The notes beneath the pieces were generated by a model, which made no database searches, had not been told where the DNA came from, and worked only from the letters and a program-made list of their open reading frames with translations. Shown one piece after another: positions 55,593 to 64,000 of a DNA stretch of 64,000 bases. Every line of letters starts with the position of its first letter. The first letter of the stretch is position 1. The stretch is from Cupriavidus gilardii (lineage in GTDB: Bacteria; Pseudomonadota; Gammaproteobacteria; Burkholderiales; Burkholderiaceae): the NCBI RefSeq assembly GCF_008801915.1, contig NZ_VZOV01000003.1, positions 186,001 through 250,000 on the forward strand, read 5' to 3'. A program made the position numbers and the translations under genes.

Positions 55593-56531
55593 ATGAACGC
55601 CGAGCTGCTCGATGCCGTCCGCCGCTACACGGACGCCTATGCCGATCCCGACGGCCTGGCCCAGACGCCGGTGCCGGGCCTGACCACGATCCGGGCGACC
55701 TCGCCCAGCGGCCTGGTCCATGCGATCGCGCGGCCGCTGGTCTGTCTGGTGCTTCAGGGCAGCAAGCAGGTCACCATCGGCACGCAGACCTTCACCTTCG
55801 AGGCGGGCGATTCGCTGCTGATTACCGCCGACGTGCCGACCGTCAGCCAGGTCACCCGGGCCAGCCGCGAAGCGCCCTATCTGTCGCTGGTGCTGGACCT
55901 CGAGCCGGCCGTGATCGCGGAGCTCGCAATCCAGATGCAGACGCTGCCGCCGGCGGACGGCCTGGCGGTGCGCTACCAGCCGACCGATGCGGAGGTCGCC
56001 GACGCCGCGCTGCGGCTGATGCGGCTGGTCGAGCGGCCGGAAGCGGTTCCGGTGCTGCACGCGCAGCGCGTTCGTGAGCTGCATTACTGGCTGCTGGCCG
56101 GCCGGCATGGTGCGGCGATCCGCGAACTGGGATGGCCCGAAGGCAATGCGCGCCGTGTGGCACGCGCCGTGGCGGTGCTGCGCGAGGACTTCACGAAGCC
56201 ATTGCCGATGGAGCGGCTGGCCGCGGCCGCCGGCATGAGCCCGTCGTCGTTCTACCAACACTTCCGCACTGTCACGTCGCTGTCGCCGTTGCAGTTCCAG
56301 AAGCAGCTGCGGCTGATCGAAGCACGCCGGCTGATGCTGGCCGACGGCCTGACGGCCAGCAGCGCGGCCTTTGCCGTCGGTTACGAGAGCGTGCCGCAGT
56401 TCACGCGGGAATACCGGCGGCTGTTTGGCGCGCCACCGGCGCGGGATGCGGAGGCGATGCGCGCGGCGCTGCCGGCGGCTGTGGTCGAACCGTCGGCCGA
56501 ACACAGGGCTGGCGGCGTTGCCGGGATTTAA
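55593..56531 (+). CDS. AraC-family transcriptional regulator
   Basis: A 312-residue regulator. The N-terminal arm (about 30-180) has RPLVCLVLQGSKQVTIGTQTFTF, of the AraC_N type. The C-terminal HTH pair spans about 195-290, with LPMERLAAAAGMSPSSFYQHFR and SAAFAVGYESVPQFTREYRRLFG. The start at 55593 (MNAELLDAV) was chosen over an upstream codon because the fold begins here. It faces the SDR gene and likely regulates it. Confidence 0.92.
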   Translation: MNAELLDAVRRYTDAYADPDGLAQTPVPGLTTIRATSPSGLVHAIARPLVCLVLQGSKQVTIGTQTFTFEAGDSLLITADVPTVSQVTRASREAPYLSLVLDLEPAVIAELAIQMQTLPPADGLAVRYQPTDAEVADAALRLMRLVERPEAVPVLHAQRVRELHYWLLAGRHGAAIRELGWPEGNARRVARAVAVLREDFTKPLPMERLAAAAGMSPSSFYQHFRTVTSLSPLQFQKQLRLIEARRLMLADGLTASSAAFAVGYESVPQFTREYRRLFGAPPARDAEAMRAALPAAVVEPSAEHRAGGVAGI

Positions 56532-56561
56532 GCGGCCACTTACCCAATGGTCGCCAGGCAC

Positions 56562-56596
56562 TATAATGGCGCCTTACCCGCCGCGCTCGCGGCGGG
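56562..56596 (+). promoter_or_regulatory. Promoter -10 and 5' leader hairpin of the second azlC
   Basis: A perfect TATAAT at 56562-56567 (with a weak TTACCC 16 bases upstream) is followed within ten bases by the hairpin CCCGCCGC-GCTC-GCGGCGGG (56577-56596; 8-bp stem). The hairpin would be at the very 5' end of the transcript, 72 bases before the azlC ATG. It is not followed by a T-run, so it is not a terminator; it may protect the mRNA 5' end. Confidence 0.55.
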
Positions 56597-56668
56597 GTGT
56601 CCGGCGATGCCGGCGCGGCGCGTGGATCGCCGTCGCGCGATCGGCCGGATCCTCACCGCATCCGCTCC

Positions 56669-57562
56669 ATGACTTCCCCTCGGCCCCCGGCCTGGTTGCG
56701 CCTTTGGCATCGTGCCACGCAAGGCGTCCTGCATCATTTGTGGACCCGCTTCCCACCCGCCGAGCGCACCGGCTTCCTGGCCGGCGCCCGGCGTTTCGCG
56801 CCCTCGCTGCCGGCCACGTTCTCGTGGGGGCTGGTGACCGGCGTCGCGATGAGCAAGTCGGTGATGACGGTGCCCGAGGCGATCGGCATGAGCCTGCTGG
56901 TCTATGCCGGCTCGGCCCAGCTGGCGGTGCTGCCGCTGTTCGCCGCCGGCATGCCGCTGTGGACGATCTGGCTGACCGCGGCCGTGGTCAATCTGCGCTT
57001 CGTGATCTTCAGCGCTGCGCTGCAGCCGCATTTCAGCTATCTGCCGCTGTGGCGGCGGACGGTGCTGGGGTCGTTCAACGGCGACCTGCATTTCGTCTTC
57101 TTCATGCAGCGCTACCAGACGCCGGGCTACGAGCCGGGCAAGGAAGGCTATTTCTGGGGCATGGCGCTGGTCAACTTCGTGATGTGGCAGGTGTCGTCGC
57201 TGGCGGGCATCCTGCTGGCGAGCCTGTTCCCCGACAGCTGGGGGCTGGCGCTGGCCGGCACGCTGGCGCTGATTCCGGTGATGGTGTCGACGATCAATTC
57301 GCGCTCGACGCTGATGGCGGTCGCGGTGTCCGCGGTGCTGGCGCTGTTCTTCTTCGAGCTGCCATACCGGCTCGGGCTGGTGGTGGCGGTAGCCGGGGCG
57401 ATCGCGGCCGGCATGGCCAGCGACCAGATGGCGGCCCGGGCCACGCTGCGCGGCATCGAACGCAAGCGGCGACGGATCAAGGCCGCCGGCACGCGCCACG
57501 TCGACAACAACGCTGGCAGTCAGGCCAGCCATGCCGCTTCGTCGGCGGAGGACCGGGCATGA
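56669..57562 (+). CDS. azlC: Second AzlC-type permease
   Basis: A 297-residue membrane protein. ATFSWGLVTGVAMSKSVMT, LLVYAGSAQLAVLPL and VVNLRFVIFSAALQP are AzlC-type signatures, but they diverge strongly from the first copy at 2.8-3.5 kb. It carries a basic, polar C-terminal tail of about 45 residues after the last helix (RGIERKRRRIKAAG), which the first copy lacks. The azlD start overlaps its stop (ATGA). Substrate: branched-chain amino acids by family, unproven. Confidence 0.9.
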   Translation: MTSPRPPAWLRLWHRATQGVLHHLWTRFPPAERTGFLAGARRFAPSLPATFSWGLVTGVAMSKSVMTVPEAIGMSLLVYAGSAQLAVLPLFAAGMPLWTIWLTAAVVNLRFVIFSAALQPHFSYLPLWRRTVLGSFNGDLHFVFFMQRYQTPGYEPGKEGYFWGMALVNFVMWQVSSLAGILLASLFPDSWGLALAGTLALIPVMVSTINSRSTLMAVAVSAVLALFFFELPYRLGLVVAVAGAIAAGMASDQMAARATLRGIERKRRRIKAAGTRHVDNNAGSQASHAASSAEDRA

Positions 57563-57882
57563 GCCATGGGCAGATCTGGATCGCGCTGATCGGCATGGCG
57601 GTGGTGACCATCGTCACGCGCGCGCTGTTCCTGATGGCGGGCGAGCACGTCAGCCTGCCGGACCGGCTGCAGCGGGCGCTGCGCTACGCGCCCGCCGCCG
57701 CGCTGGCGGCCATCATCCTGCCGGACCTGATGACCTGGCAGGGCCATTTCACCGTCGGCCTGGAAAACTACAAGCTGATCGCCGGCGTCGCCGCCGCGGC
57801 GTTCTATCTGGCCACCCGCAAGATGCTCGGCATGATCGCGGTCGGCATGGCGGTCTACACCGCGTTGCGGCTGCTGGCCTGA
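57559..57882 (+). CDS. azlD: Second AzlD-type small subunit
   Basis: A 107-residue membrane protein with about three hydrophobic segments: IALIGMAVVTIVTRALFLM, LRYAPAAALAAIILPDLM and MLGMIAVGMAVYTALRLLA. It is the same length as the first azlD and is coupled to the second azlC by ATGA. It converges with the LuxR-type regulator gene three bases away. Confidence 0.9.
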   Translation: MSHGQIWIALIGMAVVTIVTRALFLMAGEHVSLPDRLQRALRYAPAAALAAIILPDLMTWQGHFTVGLENYKLIAGVAAAAFYLATRKMLGMIAVGMAVYTALRLLA

Positions 57883-57885
57883 CCG

Positions 57886-59046
57886 TCAGGACACGCGGTC
57901 CGCTGCGGCCGCCGGCGCCTTCAGCGTGGCGCTCAGCTGGGTCAGCAGGTGCGACAGCTGGGCCTGGCTGTTGGTGCCGGTCTTGATGAACACCGACTTC
58001 AGCTGGGTCCGGCTGGTTTCGCGGCCGATCTGCAACTGCTCGCAGGCCTCGGGCAGCCCGATGCCGGTGGTCAGCAGCGTCGCCAGCCGCATCTCGGCCG
58101 GCGTCAGTCCGTAAAGGTCGCGCAGCACCTGCGGCAGCAGCGGCGAACTGCTGCGGGCGTCGTGGATCGCGACCAGCGCGGCCGGCTGCTGCCAGGCCTG
58201 GCCGAGCGCGTGCGACGGCGGCAGCGGCAGCACGACGACCTGCGCGCGAGCGCCCTGGCGCGATTGGGCGATCGCCGCCTGGGCCGGCACCGGTGCGTCG
58301 GCATCGCACGCGGCGCGCACCATCGCGGCAAACGGGCGCGACAGCGTCCATTCGTCGCCTCCGCCTGTGCCCGTACCCGTGCGCGGGGCGGCGGGGTTTG
58401 GCACCAGCCGGCGCACCCAGGCCTCGCCCTCGCCGTTGTGCAGCAGCACGCGCGCGTCCGCGGTGAAGACGATCACGCCGAATGCGAGCTGGTCCAGCAA
58501 CTGCATCGACAGCCGCTGCAGCGCGGTCAGCGCGCTGGTGCGTTCGCGCAGCGCCATCGCCTGCCGGATGTGAGGAATTGCCCAGTCCAGCGCGCGCGCG
58601 TCCTCGGGTGCGAACAGCGGCCCGTCGAGCGGCCGCTGCAGCGAGAAATAGACCTCGTAATAGGGCTGGCGATCGACCAGGCAAGCCATCACCGAGCCCA
58701 GGCCGTAGCGATGCAGGAAGTCGCCGTAAAAAGGGTTCCGGGCAATGGTGTCGACCCCGAGCTCGCGCGCGTCGATGTACCAGCCACCGAGCGGCATCCG
58801 CGGCGTAAACGGGCGCCCCGGGTCGAGCGCCTGAAAGGTCTGCTGGTAGGCCTCGGCCAGTCCTTCAACCGGATTGGCCAGCTCGGCCACCGACATGCGG
58901 TTGCTGCGCTTGTCCAGCACGACCATGCCCATCTGGGTGCTGCCGCTGGCACGGCGCAGGTTCTGCAGGCTGCGCTGCCACGCCTGCGGATCGACGATGC
59001 CCTCGTAGAGCCCGCGGATGGTGTCGTGGATGTCGCTATCGTTCAT
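57886..59046 (-). CDS. LuxR-type regulator with C-terminal HTH
   Basis: A 386-residue protein. The HTH_LUXR domain is at the C-terminus (about 318-375: [36 protein letters not shown]). The N-terminal 300 residues look like a PAS/GAF-type sensor ([37 protein letters not shown]) and a Gly-rich loop. The signal is unknown. The start [12 protein letters not shown] at 59046 follows the fold; the frame is open for 45 more codons. It ends three bases before the azlD stop and is divergent from pgk. Confidence 0.85.
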   Translation of the reverse strand: MNDSDIHDTIRGLYEGIVDPQAWQRSLQNLRRASGSTQMGMVVLDKRSNRMSVAELANPVEGLAEAYQQTFQALDPGRPFTPRMPLGGWYIDARELGVDTIARNPFYGDFLHRYGLGSVMACLVDRQPYYEVYFSLQRPLDGPLFAPEDARALDWAIPHIRQAMALRERTSALTALQRLSMQLLDQLAFGVIVFTADARVLLHNGEGEAWVRRLVPNPAAPRTGTGTGGGDEWTLSRPFAAMVRAACDADAPVPAQAAIAQSRQGARAQVVVLPLPPSHALGQAWQQPAALVAIHDARSSSPLLPQVLRDLYGLTPAEMRLATLLTTGIGLPEACEQLQIGRETSRTQLKSVFIKTGTNSQAQLSHLLTQLSATLKAPAAAADRVS

Positions 59047-59451
59047 TGCCGCCTCCGCATGATCGACCCGATGGAGCGGCAGGCGGCGGGCGGCACGTGC
59101 AAAGGCTGGCGCCGCCCATGGTTGGCGCCATGGACTTTCCCTTGGTTCATCGACTTCCCCTGGTTCCGACGACAAAGTCAATCGCTGCCGGGCTCTTGTG
59201 ATGACCCGGTCGGCTTTCCAACGTCTTGTTTCTTCTTGATTGGATTGGACGGCTTCTCGAGGGCAGCGCGCCGGGGGCGTCTGCGGTGGCCGAGCAGCTA
59301 TGGTACGGCTTTGCCGCGGGGTCGTCAGCAGGATGTGATGAGGGTTTCACCTGCCTTTGTGCGCCGGGCGTCGCAACCCCGTTGCAATTGCGCAAAAGGG
59401 GGGCCCCCTTCAGGTAAAATGCCGGTTTTTCCGATCTTTCCCGCAAGAGCC
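59047..59451. other. Divergent region between LuxR-type regulator and pgk
   Basis: About 405 bases with no gene. Close to pgk is a perfect palindrome AAGGGGG-G-CCCCCTT (59396-59410) followed by the -10-like TAAAAT (59415-59420), 31 bases before the pgk ATG. I see no matching -35. The middle part is AT-richer with a TTG-rich stretch near 59230. The promoter of the regulator gene cannot be placed. Confidence 0.45.
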
Positions 59452-60648
<1,197 letters not shown>

Positions 60649-60731
60649 CCCCACAGGCCCCGTCGTCTGCCGGCCGCCGCAGCGGCGAGCGCCGGCGGAC
60701 GGCCGCGACACCCCAAGGACAAGGAAACCAG

Positions 60732-62168
60732 ATGACCCGTTCGACCAAGATCGTCGCCACCATCGGCCCCGCTTCCAGCACGCTCGAGATGCTGACCCGC
60801 ATGATTGCGGCCGGGGTCGACGTGGTGCGGCTCAATTTCTCGCACGGCACCGCCGAGGACCACCTCGAGCGCGCGCGCCTGGTGCGCGAGGCGGCCCAGG
60901 CCTGCGGCCGCGAGGTCGCGATCATGGCCGACCTGCAGGGGCCGAAGATCCGCGTCGGCAAGTTCGAGCACGGCAAGGTCACGCTGAAGGCCGGCGACCC
61001 GTTCGTGCTGGACGCCAACTGCCAGCTCGGCAACCAGGAGCGCGCCGGCCTCGATTACCGCGACCTGCCGCGCGATGTCGGTCCGGGCGATCTGCTGCTG
61101 CTCAACGACGGCCTCATCGTGCTGGTGGTCGACCGTGTGATCGGCAACGAGATCTTCACCACCGTCAAGGTCGGCGGCGACCTGTCCAACAACAAGGGCA
61201 TCAACCGCCAGGGCGGCGGCCTGTCGGCGCCAGCGCTGACGGCCAAGGACATGGAAGACATCAAGACCGCGATGGCGCTGGGCGCCGACTATATCGCGGT
61301 CAGCTTCCCGAAGAACGCCACCGATATGGAGATGGCGCGCCAGCTCGCCGCGGTGGCGGGCCAGCAGTTCGGCCACAAGGCGCGGATGATCGCCAAGATC
61401 GAGCGCGCCGAGGCGATCCGGCCGGGCGTGCTCGAAGAAATCCTCGCCGCTTCGGACGGCATCATGGTGGCGCGCGGCGACCTGGCCGTGGAAGTGGGCA
61501 ACGCCGCGGTGCCGGCGCTGCAGAAACGGATGATCCGGCTCGCGCGCGAGGCCAACAAGCTGACCATCACCGCCACGCAGATGATGGAAAGCATGATCGT
61601 CAATCCGGTGCCGACCCGCGCCGAGGTGTCGGACGTGGCCAACGCCGTGCTCGACGGCACGGACGCGGTGATGCTGTCGGCCGAGACGGCCGCCGGACGC
61701 TATCCGGTCGAGACCGTCGAGGCGATGGCCGCGGTCTGCGTCGAGGCCGAGAAGTCCGAGGTGGTCCAGCTGGATACCGACTTCCTGAACCAGACCTTCA
61801 CGCGGATCGACCAGTCGATCGCAATGGGCGCGCTGTTCACCGCCTATCATCTGCAAGTGAAGGCCATTGCCGCGCTGACCGATTCGGGCGCGACCGCGTT
61901 GTGGATGAGCCGTCACCGCATCCATGTGCCGATCTACGCGATGACGCCGAACCTGGCCTCGCAGCGCAAGATGCAGCTGTACCGCAACGTGGTGGCGCTG
62001 CCGCTGGAATCGAGCAGCGACCGCGATACCGCGCTGGAACAGGCCGAGGAGCTGCTGCTTGCCAAGGGCGTGGTGCAGCGCGGCGATTTCATCGTGCTGA
62101 CGATCGGCGAGCCGATGGGGCAGCCGGGCGGCACCAATACGCTGAAGATCGTCCGGGTCGGCCTGTGA
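60732..62168 (+). CDS. pyk: Pyruvate kinase
   Basis: A 478-residue enzyme that makes pyruvate and ATP from phosphoenolpyruvate. It starts TRSTKIVATIGPASS and has VVRLNFSHGTAEDH, MADLQGPKIRVG, MVARGDLAVEVG and MLSAETAAGRYPVE, with a regulatory-type C-terminal domain. AAGGACAAGGA precedes the ATG. It lies 83 bases after pgk. Confidence 0.97.
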   Translation: MTRSTKIVATIGPASSTLEMLTRMIAAGVDVVRLNFSHGTAEDHLERARLVREAAQACGREVAIMADLQGPKIRVGKFEHGKVTLKAGDPFVLDANCQLGNQERAGLDYRDLPRDVGPGDLLLLNDGLIVLVVDRVIGNEIFTTVKVGGDLSNNKGINRQGGGLSAPALTAKDMEDIKTAMALGADYIAVSFPKNATDMEMARQLAAVAGQQFGHKARMIAKIERAEAIRPGVLEEILAASDGIMVARGDLAVEVGNAAVPALQKRMIRLAREANKLTITATQMMESMIVNPVPTRAEVSDVANAVLDGTDAVMLSAETAAGRYPVETVEAMAAVCVEAEKSEVVQLDTDFLNQTFTRIDQSIAMGALFTAYHLQVKAIAALTDSGATALWMSRHRIHVPIYAMTPNLASQRKMQLYRNVVALPLESSSDRDTALEQAEELLLAKGVVQRGDFIVLTIGEPMGQPGGTNTLKIVRVGL

Positions 62169-62223
62169 AGGGGATCCGCACCCTGACCATGAAGCCGGAG
62201 GCGAGGAGGCGATGCCGATGACC

Positions 62224-62259
62224 CGAACGACCACGCGAACGATCACGCGAACGATGACG
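62224..62259. repeat. Three tandem 12-bp repeats between pyk and fba
   Basis: CGAACGACCACG, CGAACGATCACG and CGAACGATGACG follow each other without gaps, 56 bases after the pyk stop. The unit length is twelve, as in the ybeY-corC minisatellite, but the sequence is unrelated. Confidence 0.85.
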
Positions 62260-62412
62260 CCGACCAGGACGGCGCGCACGGTGCGCTGGGGAACACAGCC
62301 CGGTGCCGCGGCCCACGGAACCTTGCCACGATAGCGGCGGGCCGTGGCGACAGCCCGGCAGCCCGAAGAACATCCAATACCGAGAACCCCATTCTTTTCT
62401 TAGGAGTCTGAC

Positions 62413-63477
62413 ATGCCACTCGTTTCGATGCGCCAGTTGCTCGACCACGCCGCCGAGAACGGCTACGGTCTGCCGGCATTCAACGTCAACAACCTGGAGC
62501 AGGTCCAGGCCATCATGCAGGCGGCCGACGAAGTGAATGCGCCGGTGATCATGCAGGCTTCCGCCGGCGCCCGCAAATACGCAGGCGAACACTTCCTGCG
62601 CCACCTGATCGAGGCCGCGGTCGAGGCCTATCCGCATATCCCGGTCGTGATGCACCAGGACCACGGCCAGTCGCCGGCGATCTGCCAGGGCGCGATCGAC
62701 CTGGGCTTCTCGTCGGTGATGATGGACGGTTCGCTGCGCGAAGACGGCAAGACTCCGGCCGAGTACGACTACAACGTCGAGGTGACCCGCAAGGTCGTCG
62801 AGATGGCCCATGCGGTCGGCGTGACCGTCGAGGGCGAACTGGGTTGCCTGGGCTCGCTGGAAACCGGTGAGGCTGGCGAGGAAGACGGCATCGGTGCCGA
62901 AGGCAAGCTCGACCACTCGATGCTGCTGACCGACCCCGAGCAGGCCGCCGACTTCGTCAAGGCGACCCAGCTGGACGCGCTGGCGATCGCGATCGGCACC
63001 TCGCACGGCGCGTACAAGTTCACCCGCAAGCCGACCGGCGACATCCTGGCGATCAGCCGCATCAAGGAAATCCACGCCCGCATCCCCAACACCCACCTGG
63101 TGATGCATGGCTCGTCGTCGGTACCGCAGGAACTGCTGGAGGAAATCCGCAAGTTCGGCGGCGACATGAAGGAAACCTACGGCGTGCCGGTCGAGGAAAT
63201 CCAGGAAGCGATCAAGTACGGCGTGCGCAAGATCAATATCGATACCGATATCCGTCTGGCCATGACCGGCGCGATCCGCCGCTTCTTCGTCGAGAACCCG
63301 AGCAAGTTCGATCCGCGCGAATACCTGAAGCCGGCCCGCGAGGCCGCCAAGCAGGTGTGCAAGGCGCGCTATGTCGCGTTCGGCTGCGAAGGCCAGGCCG
63401 GCAAGATCAAGCCGATCGCGCTGAAGGAGATCGCCGAGCAGTACAAGTCGGGCAAGCTGGCCCAGGTGGTGCAGTAA
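62413..63477 (+). CDS. fba: Fructose-bisphosphate aldolase, class II
   Basis: A 354-residue zinc-dependent aldolase. [30 protein letters not shown] (metal His), [38 protein letters not shown] and [12 protein letters not shown] are conserved. The start [10 protein letters not shown] has TTAGGAG upstream. With pgk and pyk it forms a glycolytic cluster, and purC follows after a hairpin. Confidence 0.97.
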   Translation: MPLVSMRQLLDHAAENGYGLPAFNVNNLEQVQAIMQAADEVNAPVIMQASAGARKYAGEHFLRHLIEAAVEAYPHIPVVMHQDHGQSPAICQGAIDLGFSSVMMDGSLREDGKTPAEYDYNVEVTRKVVEMAHAVGVTVEGELGCLGSLETGEAGEEDGIGAEGKLDHSMLLTDPEQAADFVKATQLDALAIAIGTSHGAYKFTRKPTGDILAISRIKEIHARIPNTHLVMHGSSSVPQELLEEIRKFGGDMKETYGVPVEEIQEAIKYGVRKINIDTDIRLAMTGAIRRFFVENPSKFDPREYLKPAREAAKQVCKARYVAFGCEGQAGKIKPIALKEIAEQYKSGKLAQVVQ

Positions 63478-63575
63478 GCGGTGCAGTAAGCCGTCGCGGC
63501 CCGGCCTCCCGCGTTGCACGCATCCGGGGGCAGGGCCATGGCCGACGCCATGGCGTGGCCAATGATTCGACCGAT

Positions 63576-63610
63576 GGGGCTTCGCCACTGCACGAAGCCC
63601 CTCATTGTTT
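63576..63610 (+). terminator. Probable terminator between fba and purC
   Basis: GGGGCTTCG-N8-CGAAGCCCC (9-bp stem) followed by TCATTGTTT. The T-run is interrupted, so termination may be partial. It starts 99 bases after the fba stop and 66 before the purC start. Confidence 0.65.
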
Positions 63611-63641
63611 CTCCCTCTCTCCGGCTCGCCGACCTATTTCT

Positions 63642-64000
63642 ATGTCTGACGCTCTCTATCAGTCCTCCATCCGCTCGCTGCCGCTGCTCGGCCATGGCAA
63701 GGTGCGCGACAACTATGCCGTCGGCGACGACAAGCTGCTGATCGTGACGACCGATCGCCTGTCGGCGTTCGACGTGATCCTCGGCGAGCCGATTCCGGGC
63801 AAGGGCCGCGTGCTGAACCAGATGGCCAACTTCTGGTTCCAGAAGCTGGCGCATATCGTGCCGAACCACGAGACCGGCATCGCGCCCGAGACCGTGGTGC
63901 AGCCGGACGAAGTGGCGCAGGTGCGCGGCCGCGCGGTGGTGGTCAAGCGTCTGAAGCCGATCCTGGTCGAGGCCGTGGTGCGCGGCTATCTGGCCGGTTC
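63642..64000 (+). CDS. purC: Phosphoribosylaminoimidazole-succinocarboxamide synthase, N-terminal part
   Basis: The first 119 residues of SAICAR synthase, cut by the window end. [41 protein letters not shown] and [18 protein letters not shown] are the family N-terminal signatures for purine synthesis. The ATG at 63642 opens [16 protein letters not shown]. Confidence 0.96.
   Translation, partial: MSDALYQSSIRSLPLLGHGKVRDNYAVGDDKLLIVTTDRLSAFDVILGEPIPGKGRVLNQMANFWFQKLAHIVPNHETGIAPETVVQPDEVAQVRGRAVVVKRLKPILVEAVVRGYLAG

Overview
The window is about two thirds G+C and almost fully coding. Gene content and order point to a betaproteobacterium of the Burkholderiaceae, close to Cupriavidus/Ralstonia. 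The main clues are the blocks miaB-phoH-ybeY-corC-lnt, recA-recX-DUF2889-sucC-sucD, lptD-surA-pdxA-rsmA and pgk-pyk-fba-purC, plus an amgK-murU peptidoglycan recycling pair. This placement rests on recognition of protein families and synteny, not on a search.

Left part (1-18.9 kb). On the minus strand lie a truncated hypothetical gene, pepP, and a tightly overlapping set amgK-azlC-azlD-murU. Divergent from amgK runs the outer-membrane biogenesis and vitamin B6 series lptD-surA-pdxA-rsmA. A lone ankyrin-repeat gene with a CaaX-like C-terminus follows. Next, on the minus strand, come gloA and the coupled set glyQ, a small secreted protein, glyS, gmhB, plsC and a YgjP-type metallopeptidase.

Centre (19-36 kb). 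A 30-residue membrane peptide gene precedes the minus-strand series miaB-phoH-ybeY-corC-lnt, which contains a 12-bp minisatellite. The plus strand then carries rhlE and srkA. Minus-strand genes follow: uspA, a two-gene micro-operon (repeat-containing exported protein plus a 33-residue membrane peptide), tRNA-Met, an MHS-type transporter, and a response regulator/histidine kinase/DUF4212 operon. A WYL-domain regulator lies on the plus strand between them.

Right part (36-64 kb). recA has a clear promoter with an overlapping LexA box. It is followed by recX, a DUF2889 gene, sucCD, a TerC-family membrane protein, and a pilin / O-oligosaccharyltransferase / SGNH-hydrolase cluster. moaC diverges from a BepA-like periplasmic protease gene. 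A minus-strand run follows: a conserved hypothetical, a YheT hydrolase, a SnoaL-like protein, waaF, a zinc-finger protein and ilvE. After it come an orphan TctC-type binding protein, a divergent SDR/AraC pair, a second azlCD pair, a LuxR-type regulator, and the glycolytic genes pgk, pyk and fba. The start of purC closes the window.

Most of the window is housekeeping. The parts that stand out are the ankyrin/CaaX gene, the micro-operon at 29.0-29.5 kb, the DUF4212 small subunit with no partner, the pilin with Ala before its cleavage site, and several short tandem or inverted repeats. No CRISPR array, insertion sequence, prophage or replication origin was seen.
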